NCBI RefSeq assembly: GCF_000524475.1 | Contig: NZ_BAVQ01000035.1 | Coordinates: forward strand, 62,001-126,000 | From: Tomitella biformata AHU 1821 | GTDB lineage: Bacteria; Actinomycetota; Actinomycetes; Mycobacteriales; Mycobacteriaceae | DNA: 64,000 nucleotides | Direction of reading: 5' to 3' | Shown here: positions 45,379 to 52,123 of the stretch, one piece after another | Layout: every line of letters begins with the position of its first letter | Position numbering within the stretch: the first letter of the stretch is position 1 | Program-made: the position numbers and the translations under genes | The notes under the pieces: generated by a model | The model's input: the letters and a program-made list of their open reading frames with translations, nothing else | Database searches by the model: none | What the model was told of the DNA's origin: nothing

Positions 45379-46776
45379 CTACACCAAGGCCATCGTCAGC
45401 TCAGACCCGAGCACCAGGACACACGCGGCCGTGACTGCGAGCCGGCCGATCAGGGTATGCGAGTCCGCGCGAAACAGGAACAGGCCCTGCCTGACCAAGG
45501 TGTATGCGGCGACCCCGCCGATGAAGAGGGCACCGGCAAAAGGCTGCCCGCCACCGAACCACAGGGCCAATGTGGTGATGGCGATCAGCAACGCCGCAGC
45601 AGCCTCAAACAGTTGAACCGGAATCCTCTTGACTGCCAGAGTCCGATCCGATGACCAAAGCCCCCACCGCGACGAGGTGGGTCGACCCGAACAGCAACCG
45701 GAGAGAAAACATCCCGGGCGGCCGATCGCCATGCCGAAGAATAGTCCAGGCGTTGTTGCATCCAGCACGGTCCCAAGGTCCATACCCGCTAATAAGGTGC
45801 CCACTGCCAACGTGGCAAACGCAACAAGCAGGAAGCCCTGGATGCAGGCGCCGGCGCGTGCGAAGTTCCGCATCGGCTCCCGATGCAGAACCAGATACCA
45901 GGCCTTCGCACCGATATATCCCAGCAGGCATCCGAGCACGGACATGCCGACGACTGGAACACTGCTGATCGGGGTGGATGCAAGGAGGATGCCTTGGAGG
46001 AGGACCGCGAACACAGCACCAGCGGCAACTAGTAATGGCCAACACCACAGGCGTAAGCCGGGGCCGTGATTGAAAGCCCAGGGGCGAGTGAAGGCTGCTG
46101 CTGTCTGCGGCTCCTCAAGAGGAGTCCCCCCATCGAGGAGAGAAGCTGCCACCGTCCACTGGCCGCCGGAGATTCCCTTCACCCGTGCGGTGACAGCGAA
46201 TCTGCCGGAGTGCGAGGGGAGCGAACCTACCTTAAGGGTCCTGTCGAAGTGATCGGACTCATCGGGAGGCGCGCTGGCCCCGTGCCGAGTGCCGACAAAG
46301 CGTATCGACATGTCCTGAGGTGGCGGGCCTTCGCCAGCGGCACCCCAGTAGGTCACGGCCAGCCCTTGAGGCTCCATCTGTGAATACAGGTCGGAGCATC
46401 GGCCCGGCCCTTCCTCCGAGTCCGGCACGAGCGCTTCGGATCCAGTGGGGGTCTTCCCTGCCGACTCGGCCGATACGTCTTGGAGCACGGCCGAACGGGT
46501 GGTCTGCGGCATCGGCGGGGTCCGCGCGACGGATCCATCAAGGCGGGTGGGTTTGGCGAAGTTCCGCCTCCCAGATGGGCCGATCTGGGCTGCTGTCAAC
46601 GGATGCGCAAGCGGATTCGGCAGGGGCCGCGGGGCGGCTAGCAGGGCAGCGGGAGCGGTCGCTCCCGCCGCGGGATGCATTTCAGCAATCGAGCTTCGTG
46701 ACGGGCTCTGCGGAGCCCTCGCGCGCGGCGTGCGTGCCTTCGGCTTGGCCCGCTTCTTGTTTGACTTCTTACCCAC
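45379..46776 (-). CDS. Divergent prolipoprotein diacylglyceryl transferase-like protein with N-terminal extension
   Basis: A 465-residue protein. The first ~30 residues are very Lys/Arg-rich; residues ~120-225 form a soluble domain (LAVTYWGAAGEGPP, ISGGQWTVAASLLDG) unknown to me; then about seven transmembrane helices. The last part recalls Lgt, but the signature block reads GRPGCFLSGCCSGRPTSSRWGLW with Cys residues where Lgt has the GRxGNFxNxE motif. It would transfer diacylglycerol to lipobox Cys if active, yet the altered signature makes this uncertain; a redox or metal-binding variant is possible. I prefer GTG 46776 over TTG 46788. Operator D lies just upstream. Confidence 0.75.
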   Translation of the reverse strand: MGKKSNKKRAKPKARTPRARAPQSPSRSSIAEMHPAAGATAPAALLAAPRPLPNPLAHPLTAAQIGPSGRRNFAKPTRLDGSVARTPPMPQTTRSAVLQDVSAESAGKTPTGSEALVPDSEEGPGRCSDLYSQMEPQGLAVTYWGAAGEGPPPQDMSIRFVGTRHGASAPPDESDHFDRTLKVGSLPSHSGRFAVTARVKGISGGQWTVAASLLDGGTPLEEPQTAAAFTRPWAFNHGPGLRLWCWPLLVAAGAVFAVLLQGILLASTPISSVPVVGMSVLGCLLGYIGAKAWYLVLHREPMRNFARAGACIQGFLLVAFATLAVGTLLAGMDLGTVLDATTPGLFFGMAIGRPGCFLSGCCSGRPTSSRWGLWSSDRTLAVKRIPVQLFEAAAALLIAITTLALWFGGGQPFAGALFIGGVAAYTLVRQGLFLFRADSHTLIGRLAVTAACVLVLGSELTMALV

Positions 46777-46826
46777 GTTTCGTCCCAATCAGCTGGATGT
46801 GGAGCGGAGCGGAGCGGTCTGCACCG

Positions 46827-46883
46827 CTGCCATCTACTAGCCATCTTAGTAGGTTACCTACTAAGATGGCTAGTAGATGGCAG
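46827..46883. promoter_or_regulatory. Double BlaI-type operator inside a 57-bp perfect palindrome, site D
   Basis: Two operators, CTACTA-N7-TAGTAG at 46834-46852 and 46858-46876, are mirror images within a perfect inverted repeat with 28-base arms and a single central T (46855). Their centres are 24 bp apart. It separates the lgt-like gene from a divergent 37-residue membrane peptide. Confidence 0.88.
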
Positions 46884-46912
46884 GCGGAAGACTCCAGCGG
46901 AGGTGGACGGAA

Positions 46913-47026
46913 ATGTGGAATGGATGGACCGTTGCGGGCACAGTGGCGGCACTCGTCGGTGGATGGGCAGTGATCATGGTTGCCAGTTGGGTGGCGGCTG
47001 GATATGCCGTGTTCGGGCGGCGGTAG
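46913..47026 (+). CDS. 37-residue single-pass membrane peptide
   Basis: ATG 46913 opens a frame MWNGWTVAGTVAALVGGW... with a single hydrophobic helix (~residues 6-31) ending in FGRR, a positive-inside stop. A GCGGAGGTGG ribosome-binding site lies 8 bases upstream and operator D 30 bases upstream, which favours a real gene. Layout resembles the Trp-rich small protein at 35881-36036. Function unknown; perhaps a membrane partner of the copper or lipoprotein machinery. Confidence 0.6.
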   Translation: MWNGWTVAGTVAALVGGWAVIMVASWVAAGYAVFGRR

Positions 47027-47275
47027 CACCAGCAGAGCCTTGAGGCAGGCGGGGTGAAGGGTTGGCAGCATGGAGCCAGGGCGGCCATACACGAAGTCGC
47101 TGCCGGGTCGGCCAGTCGGGCGAGGAGGCGCGGGGCGCTCTTCGGTTGCTTGCGCACCTTTCGCGGACCCCGGCATGGGCCGGGTTTCCGGATCGAACTC
47201 GGCCGCAGATCGGCATTGGTCGATGATCTCAGGGGTGATACTGGGTCACCCCGCAGAGTCGGTCTTGCCGACTAC
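47027..47275. other. Gap with no supported gene
   Basis: About 250 bases between the membrane peptide and operator E. Open frames here lack start signals and recognisable domains. Confidence 0.35.
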
Positions 47276-47294
47276 CTACTATGTTAAATAGTAG
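47276..47294. promoter_or_regulatory. BlaI-type operator, site E (upstream of CPIC membrane protein)
   Basis: CTACTATGTTAAATAGTAG, exact arms and 7-base centre, 201 bases before the membrane protein start at 47495. Confidence 0.82.
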
Positions 47295-47355
47295 AATTGT
47301 GCTGACTGAAAATTGTACGATGCGCCAGCAGTCACTCAAGGTAAGGAGTGCGTCG

Positions 47356-47451
47356 ATGGAGACGCATCGTCGAAGCCCCGATTCGGTTCGGCCGCCAGCT
47401 CAGTGGGATAGCGCCAACTCCGACGCTGAAATCCGAGTTAGGTGCCGCTGA
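47356..47451 (+). CDS. Possible 31-residue basic peptide
   Basis: ATG 47356 has an excellent AAGGAG ribosome-binding site seven bases upstream and lies between operator E and the next gene. The predicted peptide (METHRRSPDS...) is basic with a terminal RVRCR. No family known; could be a leader. Confidence 0.3.
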   Translation: METHRRSPDSVRPPAQWDSANSDAEIRVRCR

Positions 47452-47494
47452 TATTCGGCGACGCAGTGGCAAACCCCGATGAGCGGAGTGCAAT

Positions 47495-48094
47495 ATGCGA
47501 GCTAGTTTGAACCGTAGCGGCGGGTGGAGTTGGACGCGCGCTGCATCTGCCGGATTCATAGCCGCGATCGCAGTCGGAATCCCAACAGATGTGATCGATA
47601 CACCGTACTTCACGCGCATGCTGTCGACGCGGTGGTGGGACTATCTCACCCTGGCGGCGATTGCTGTTTTAAGCGCCGCATGGTTTGGCCTACGTCGACC
47701 ACGGGCCAACCAAGGCCGGGCCGATGCGCCTGGGGTTGTGGGTCTTTTGGGTAGTGCGCTCGCAGTGGGATGCCCGATCTGCAACAAGGCGGTGGTGGCA
47801 CTACTCGGCGTCTCCGGCGCGCTCACCATTTGGGCGCCAATCCAGCCACTGCTGGCGGCGGCCTCGGTGGCCATACTGTTTACGGCGTTGATAGTGCGAT
47901 GGCGAGGGATCCGTTGCGACAACGGCACGTGCGTCCCCGGCGCGACCATGCTCGACAACCAGTCCCTCGAACGGCGAGGGGCTTCCGCCGATCAGCCCAG
48001 AACTGGGCAGGAAAGCACCGCCACAACAGCCAGTGCTGTTCCGGCGACCGCGACAGGCGCCACTGCAGTCAGCGCAAAGGCCGCGCCGAAGTGA
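47495..48094 (+). CDS. Membrane protein with CPIC motif
   Basis: A 199-residue protein with about four transmembrane helices. Between helices 2 and 3 is GCPICNKAVVALLGVSGAL (~93), a CxxC pair at the membrane face, and RCDNGTCVPG (~143) adds two cysteines; the tail is Ser/Thr/Ala-rich. This suggests a thiol-redox or metal-handling membrane protein related to CcdA-like or vitamin-K-epoxide-reductase-like functions, but I cannot name the family. It lies under operator E and its 3' end overlaps that of the convergent M56 gene by 103 bases. Confidence 0.65.
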   Translation: MRASLNRSGGWSWTRAASAGFIAAIAVGIPTDVIDTPYFTRMLSTRWWDYLTLAAIAVLSAAWFGLRRPRANQGRADAPGVVGLLGSALAVGCPICNKAVVALLGVSGALTIWAPIQPLLAAASVAILFTALIVRWRGIRCDNGTCVPGATMLDNQSLERRGASADQPRTGQESTATTASAVPATATGATAVSAKAAPK

Positions 48095-48954
48095 AATCCC
48101 CGTCGTGCCCATCCGCTGCCCGTCGGTCCACCTGGCCGTAGACGGGACAGCCGCAAGTCCACTGCCGTATTGGCCATGGCAAGAGAACCGTCGGGGAAGT
48201 GCGCAGGCTGTGTCGAGAGGACTGTGAGCGCAGAACGCACCGTGCTGGGCCCGTATGCCCTGGCGGCGAATGCATCTGCCGCCAACTCGGCCAACTCGCG
48301 CACAGCGTGGGGAGCCAGCCGAAACAGTGGCACGAACGGGAACACCTCTGCGAGCACGTCGAACGTCGCGATTATCAGGTGGTGACGGCCGCGCAGATGC
48401 GCGCGTTCGTGTGCGAGGACCGCAGAGACCTCTGTTTCGCTGAGGAATTGCGCAAGTCCCTCTGATGCCACGATCACCCCGGGACGGCCGGCGAGGCTGA
48501 ACGCCACTGGCCGTGGGTGATCTATCCACCACGTCTGCGGGTCACCGCATTTAGACGTGGACACCATGCGCAGCGCTGACAAATGTGAGCGGCGCGACCT
48601 TGTGCGCTGGGACGATCTGCGTACGGTCACGATCGCGGTCCGTATCGCCGCTGCCGCAAGCACTACCATCCCCAGCAGGCCCGCGAATATTTCAATTTCC
48701 GGCAGCGCTCCGTGCGACAACGCCTGCCAGCACGATTGGGCCAGTGACAGGAAAGCGGGAAACCTGCCGTGGCTGGGTACCAAGAGCAGCGCTACGGCAG
48801 CAGCTGCGGACCCGAAGATTGCTACGGCAGACACCGCCCACGCAGTCAGCAATGCGGCGGGATCGGTTCGGGTGGTGCTGGACGCGATCAACCTCCGCGG
48901 TAATAGCCACCCGACGGCCACCGCGCTCAGCAGCAGCGCCAGTGCGATGATCAT
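47992..48954 (-). CDS. M56 (BlaR1/MecR1-type) membrane metallopeptidase
   Basis: A 320-residue protein with about three N-terminal membrane helices, a cytoplasmic zinc-peptidase domain with HERAH (~183-187) and ELAADAFAAR as the distal zinc ligand region (~222), and a C-terminal helix. In BlaR1/MecR1 this domain triggers cleavage of the paired BlaI/MecI repressor. Here the extracellular penicillin-binding sensor domain is absent, so the stimulus must be sensed differently. ATG 48954 overlaps the blaI stop; the two are co-translated. Confidence 0.85.
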   Translation of the reverse strand: MIIALALLLSAVAVGWLLPRRLIASSTTRTDPAALLTAWAVSAVAIFGSAAAAVALLLVPSHGRFPAFLSLAQSCWQALSHGALPEIEIFAGLLGMVVLAAAAIRTAIVTVRRSSQRTRSRRSHLSALRMVSTSKCGDPQTWWIDHPRPVAFSLAGRPGVIVASEGLAQFLSETEVSAVLAHERAHLRGRHHLIIATFDVLAEVFPFVPLFRLAPHAVRELAELAADAFAARAYGPSTVRSALTVLSTQPAHFPDGSLAMANTAVDLRLSRLRPGGPTGSGWARRGFHFGAAFALTAVAPVAVAGTALAVVAVLSCPVLG

Positions 48955-49313
48955 GGCCTGGAGCGCTTCTTTCGAAGGGCATTGCGGAGCATTGCAGACT
49001 CAACTTCACTGGCAGTTTGAGTGAAATGCAGGAGCACTGCTTGTGGGTCTCCTGAATCATCGAGCACCTTGCGCAGCAAGTTCGCCGCAGCTTCAGCCTT
49101 GGTGTGCATAGGCCGGTAGTAATAGGCCTTGCCGACAAGTTCCCGGGTAACCCACTCTTTGCTGTGCAGATTATCGAGCACGGTCATGACCGTGGTGTAG
49201 GCGAGGACGCGGTCAGTCTTCAATCGCGCGAGCACTCCGCGAACGTTCAATGGGGCCGCCTCATGCCACAGCACATCCATGATCGCCGCTTCGAGATCTC
49301 CTAGTCCGCGCAT
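48951..49313 (-). CDS. blaI: BlaI/MecI/CopY-family repressor
   Basis: A 120-residue winged-helix repressor: GDLEAAIMDVLWHEAAPLNV, recognition helix VLAYTTVMTVLDNLHSK (~36-53), wing VGKAYYYRP, and a C-terminal dimerisation helix. The ATG at 49313 is preceded by GGGGAGGTG. It is the natural candidate to bind the nine CTACTA-N7-TAGTAG sites, including its own at 49375. The gene is annotated by family; whether copper or envelope stress induces it is inferred from its neighbours. Confidence 0.9.
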   Translation of the reverse strand: MRGLGDLEAAIMDVLWHEAAPLNVRGVLARLKTDRVLAYTTVMTVLDNLHSKEWVTRELVGKAYYYRPMHTKAEAAANLLRKVLDDSGDPQAVLLHFTQTASEVESAMLRNALRKKRSRP

Positions 49314-49374
49314 GCCACCTCCCCGTGAGCTTGTCGCGTCCGTGCACTTACACGACCAGCATCTATTCCGACTT

Positions 49375-49393
49375 CCACTAAGCCCCATAGTAG
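49375..49393. promoter_or_regulatory. BlaI-type operator, site H (autoregulatory, before blaI-M56)
   Basis: CCACTA-N7-TAGTAG, one mismatch in the left arm, 62 bases upstream of the blaI start codon. Consistent with autorepression. Confidence 0.7.
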
Positions 49394-49565
49394 TCGAGTC
49401 GTGGAGGGGTTTGCCGCAAGGGAGGTGCCGGCGTCGAGGTGTCGGTGCCGGTCCTGGCCGCATAGCGAAGGCGTTGCTTTGCCCTGGGATTCTGCGGCCC
49501 GCGGGTGCGTCGCAAGTGATGGGAGTGGCCCAAGTTGCAGAAGATGACAGCTGAAGCCCGCCAAC

Positions 49566-49584
49566 CTACTATGCTACTTAGTAG
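49566..49584. promoter_or_regulatory. BlaI-type operator, site F (upstream of NlpC/P60 gene)
   Basis: CTACTATGCTACTTAGTAG with flanking extension to 11-base arms (CCAACCTACTA/TAGTAGGTTGG, 49561-49589), 95 bases before the RipA-like gene. Confidence 0.85.
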
Positions 49585-49679
49585 GTTGGCGGGCTTCTTG
49601 GCTACGGCGACGACCGCGGCAGTGTGCCCCACTCTCGAGTATGCGACAGCGTAATCGGGCCTAGACGAAGGAGAGTGAT

Positions 49680-51173
49680 GTGCGTCAACGCTATCGATCT
49701 GGACCGAGGCGAGCTCTTTGCTCCGAGGCCTTGGTCGGTCTCGCGGCCGCTGCCGCAGTCACCATCGCGTTGCCGGGCGCGGCTATGGCAATTCCACCGC
49801 CCCCGAACCCTCAGCCCGAAGAGATCCAGCAGGCATCAGATCTCGTCGAGCAGAGTGTGTCCCAAATCAGCGCCCTTATTGCACAGGTAGCGGCGGCTGA
49901 TCAACAGCTAGCCGAGATTGACGAGCAGTTGGCGACCCAACGTGAGGACGCAAACAAAGCGCTGGTAGATCTGCAAAATTCCCGCGACATCGCGGCTTCT
50001 GCAGCCGCAGTCGCCAACCATGCCCGAATCCAACTCGACTCTGCCGGTGCGGCGATTTTGCAGGCGCAAGAGCGGTTCAACAAATTTCTCGTCGCAGCCT
50101 ACCGCCAGGGAGGAACCACCAGCTCACTCTCCGTCCTCGTCGATTCAATCGGTCCGGATGAGCTCCTGACAAGATCTAGCATGCTCGCCGCAGTGGCGGA
50201 TAAGCACAATTCAGCAATGGAAAACCTGGAGCGAGCCAGGATCACGGAGGCGAACACGGATTCTGCTGCACGTGCCTCCCAGGTGTCGGCCGAGAATGCG
50301 CTAACAGAGTCAGAACGGAAGAAGGATGAGGCGCAATCGGCGATTGCCGCGTCTCTCGCTTCTCAGGATTCTGCCGTTAACCGGATAGATCAAATCACTC
50401 AAGACCGCGAGACGGCGCAAGCAGAACTGGATCTAGCCAGAGCGAATGTGGCGGGCTTGCAAAATCAACGCGAAGTGTATGCGCAACAGCAGGCCAAACG
50501 CGAGGCCGATGAGGCTGCATCCAGGGAAGCTGCAGACACAGCGAGCCAGGCAGCCGCCGATGCGGCTGCCCGCGCTGCCGCTGATGTCGCAGCACAACGG
50601 CGGGCCGCGGCAATCGCTGAGCAAGAGCGCCCGCACACGCAGATTGTCGACGAGAGTGTCCAGCAAGGCCATGCCGTCGAATCTGCGCCCATCCAGAACC
50701 CAGCCCCCTCGGGCGCCAGCGATGGGGGTGCCACGAACTCAGGTCTATCCGGGAACGCGGCCATTGAGACCGTTATCGACCGTGCGATGTCGCAACTGGG
50801 AGTCCGCTACTCATGGGGTGGTGGGAGCGCAAACGGCCCGACTGTCGGAATTCGAGACGGCGGGGTTGCGGACACATTCGGCGACTACAAGAACGTAGGA
50901 TTCGATTGCTCGGGGTTGATGATGTACGCCTTCGCGGGCGCGGGCATCTCCTTACCTCATTACTCTGGATACCAGTACACCTCGGGAACCCACATCCCCA
51001 CGTCTGAAATGAGGCGCGGCGACCTGATCTTCTACGGCCCTGACGGCGGTCAGCACGAAGCCCTCTATCTTGGGAACGGGCAAATGCTCGAAGCTGCGCA
51101 GTCAGGCGACGTGGTCAAAATATCACCGGTGCGTTGGGGCGGAATGACGCCATTTGTGACCCGGCTGCTGTGA
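49680..51173 (+). CDS. RipA-like NlpC/P60 peptidoglycan endopeptidase
   Basis: A 497-residue secreted enzyme. A signal peptide (to AMA, ~36) precedes a long coiled coil (~45-300, Glu/Ala/Gln-rich) and a C-terminal NlpC/P60 domain with catalytic Cys in VGFDCSGLMMYAF (~409) and His in GGQHEALYLG (~458). Such proteins cut the gamma-D-Glu-mDAP bond during cell separation. Placement under operator F, in a metal island, suggests stress-induced wall remodelling. Start GTG 49680 follows AAGGAGAG. Confidence 0.9.
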   Translation: MRQRYRSGPRRALCSEALVGLAAAAAVTIALPGAAMAIPPPPNPQPEEIQQASDLVEQSVSQISALIAQVAAADQQLAEIDEQLATQREDANKALVDLQNSRDIAASAAAVANHARIQLDSAGAAILQAQERFNKFLVAAYRQGGTTSSLSVLVDSIGPDELLTRSSMLAAVADKHNSAMENLERARITEANTDSAARASQVSAENALTESERKKDEAQSAIAASLASQDSAVNRIDQITQDRETAQAELDLARANVAGLQNQREVYAQQQAKREADEAASREAADTASQAAADAAARAAADVAAQRRAAAIAEQERPHTQIVDESVQQGHAVESAPIQNPAPSGASDGGATNSGLSGNAAIETVIDRAMSQLGVRYSWGGGSANGPTVGIRDGGVADTFGDYKNVGFDCSGLMMYAFAGAGISLPHYSGYQYTSGTHIPTSEMRRGDLIFYGPDGGQHEALYLGNGQMLEAAQSGDVVKISPVRWGGMTPFVTRLL

Positions 51174-51198
51174 CCCGGCTGCTGTGACCCGGCTGCTG
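51157..51198 (+). repeat. 14-bp tandem repeat, three copies, across the stop codon
   Basis: TGACCCGGCTGCTG is repeated at 51157, 51171 and 51185, then decays (TGACCTGG). The first copy encodes the last residues of the NlpC/P60 protein and the second supplies the stop codon. Slipped-strand expansion is likely. Confidence 0.9.
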
Positions 51199-51365
51199 TG
51201 ACCTGGCGTCGAGACGTTGCAGTGCGACGCAGCATGCCGGCGCTTCTATGCAGACGGGTGGACTAGCAAGCTTTCCTCGGGCGATGCGGCTCACTGGTAC
51301 GGGGGAGCGGCCATCTCTGCTCTCTGCCGCCCACAGCACGCTGCGAGGCCATCGCGAAACGTTGT

Positions 51366-51384
51366 CTACTATGCTGGGTAGTAT
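51366..51384. promoter_or_regulatory. BlaI-type operator, site G (upstream of tlpA-resB-ccsB)
   Basis: CTACTATGCTGGGTAGTAT, one mismatch in the last base, 27 bases before the tlpA start. It would control the whole cytochrome c maturation operon. Confidence 0.78.
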
Positions 51385-51411
51385 GTGGGTCAGTTTCGGT
51401 GGAAGGCGGCA

Positions 51412-52029
51412 GTGGTGAGATCGGTCCCGATCAAAGGGGCGCGTTGCTTCTGTGCAGTTGTCATGGCCATCGCCGTCGCCCTGGTCGCTGCCAGTTGCTC
51501 GACGGGCGGCGACGCGGTGGCGACCGGCGGCGGAACCTTCGACTTCGTCTCGCCTGGCGGCCAGACCACGATCCGATACGACCCGCCCGCCGTTCGCGGC
51601 GCCATTGGCGAACTGTCCGGCGACGACCTCATGGAGCCAGGGGTCTCCGTGGGCCTAGAGAACTTCCCCGGCCAGGTGGTGGTGATCAACGTCTGGGGGC
51701 AATGGTGCGGGCCGTGCCGCGCGGAGGCACCAGCCTTGGAGCAGGTGGCGCTCACGATGAAGGACCAGGGCGTGCAGTTCCTCGGCATCAACGTCCGGGA
51801 TAACAACCGCGCCGCGGCACAGGACTTCGTCACCGCCTACGACTTGACCTATCCGTCGATCTACGACCCGAAGATGCGTGCGCTCATGGCACTCGGCTCG
51901 TTTCCTACCAGTGTCGTCCCGGCAACGTTGGTGCTGGACCGAGAACATCGCGTCGCCGCGGTGTTCCTCAAGGCCATCACTGCCGAGGAACTGCAACCCG
52001 TCGTTGAGCAGATCGCCGCGGAGAAGTAG
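51412..52029 (+). CDS. TlpA/ResA-like thioredoxin lipoprotein
   Basis: A 205-residue extracytoplasmic thiol-disulfide protein: lipobox AASC (Cys29), then a thioredoxin fold with WGQWCGPCRAEAP (~94-106). It would keep apocytochrome c haem-binding cysteines reduced, receiving electrons from CcdA. GTG 51412 follows GGAAGG; GTG 51385 touches operator G. First gene of an operon with resB and ccsB. Confidence 0.88.
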   Translation: MVRSVPIKGARCFCAVVMAIAVALVAASCSTGGDAVATGGGTFDFVSPGGQTTIRYDPPAVRGAIGELSGDDLMEPGVSVGLENFPGQVVVINVWGQWCGPCRAEAPALEQVALTMKDQGVQFLGINVRDNNRAAAQDFVTAYDLTYPSIYDPKMRALMALGSFPTSVVPATLVLDREHRVAAVFLKAITAEELQPVVEQIAAEK

Positions 52030-52123
52030 AGAACCAGAATCCCAGTGACTGATCTGATCCTCGCGGGGCCTTCAACTCCGACTTGGTGCTGCCGGCAAGA
52101 GTGTCAAGGAAGAGGAAACTGAC

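Noticed and set aside
49401-49547. 48-codon Cys/Arg-containing frame between blaI and the NlpC/P60 gene
   Set aside because: Starts with GTG close to operator H but lacks a ribosome-binding site and any recognisable pattern; probably chance.
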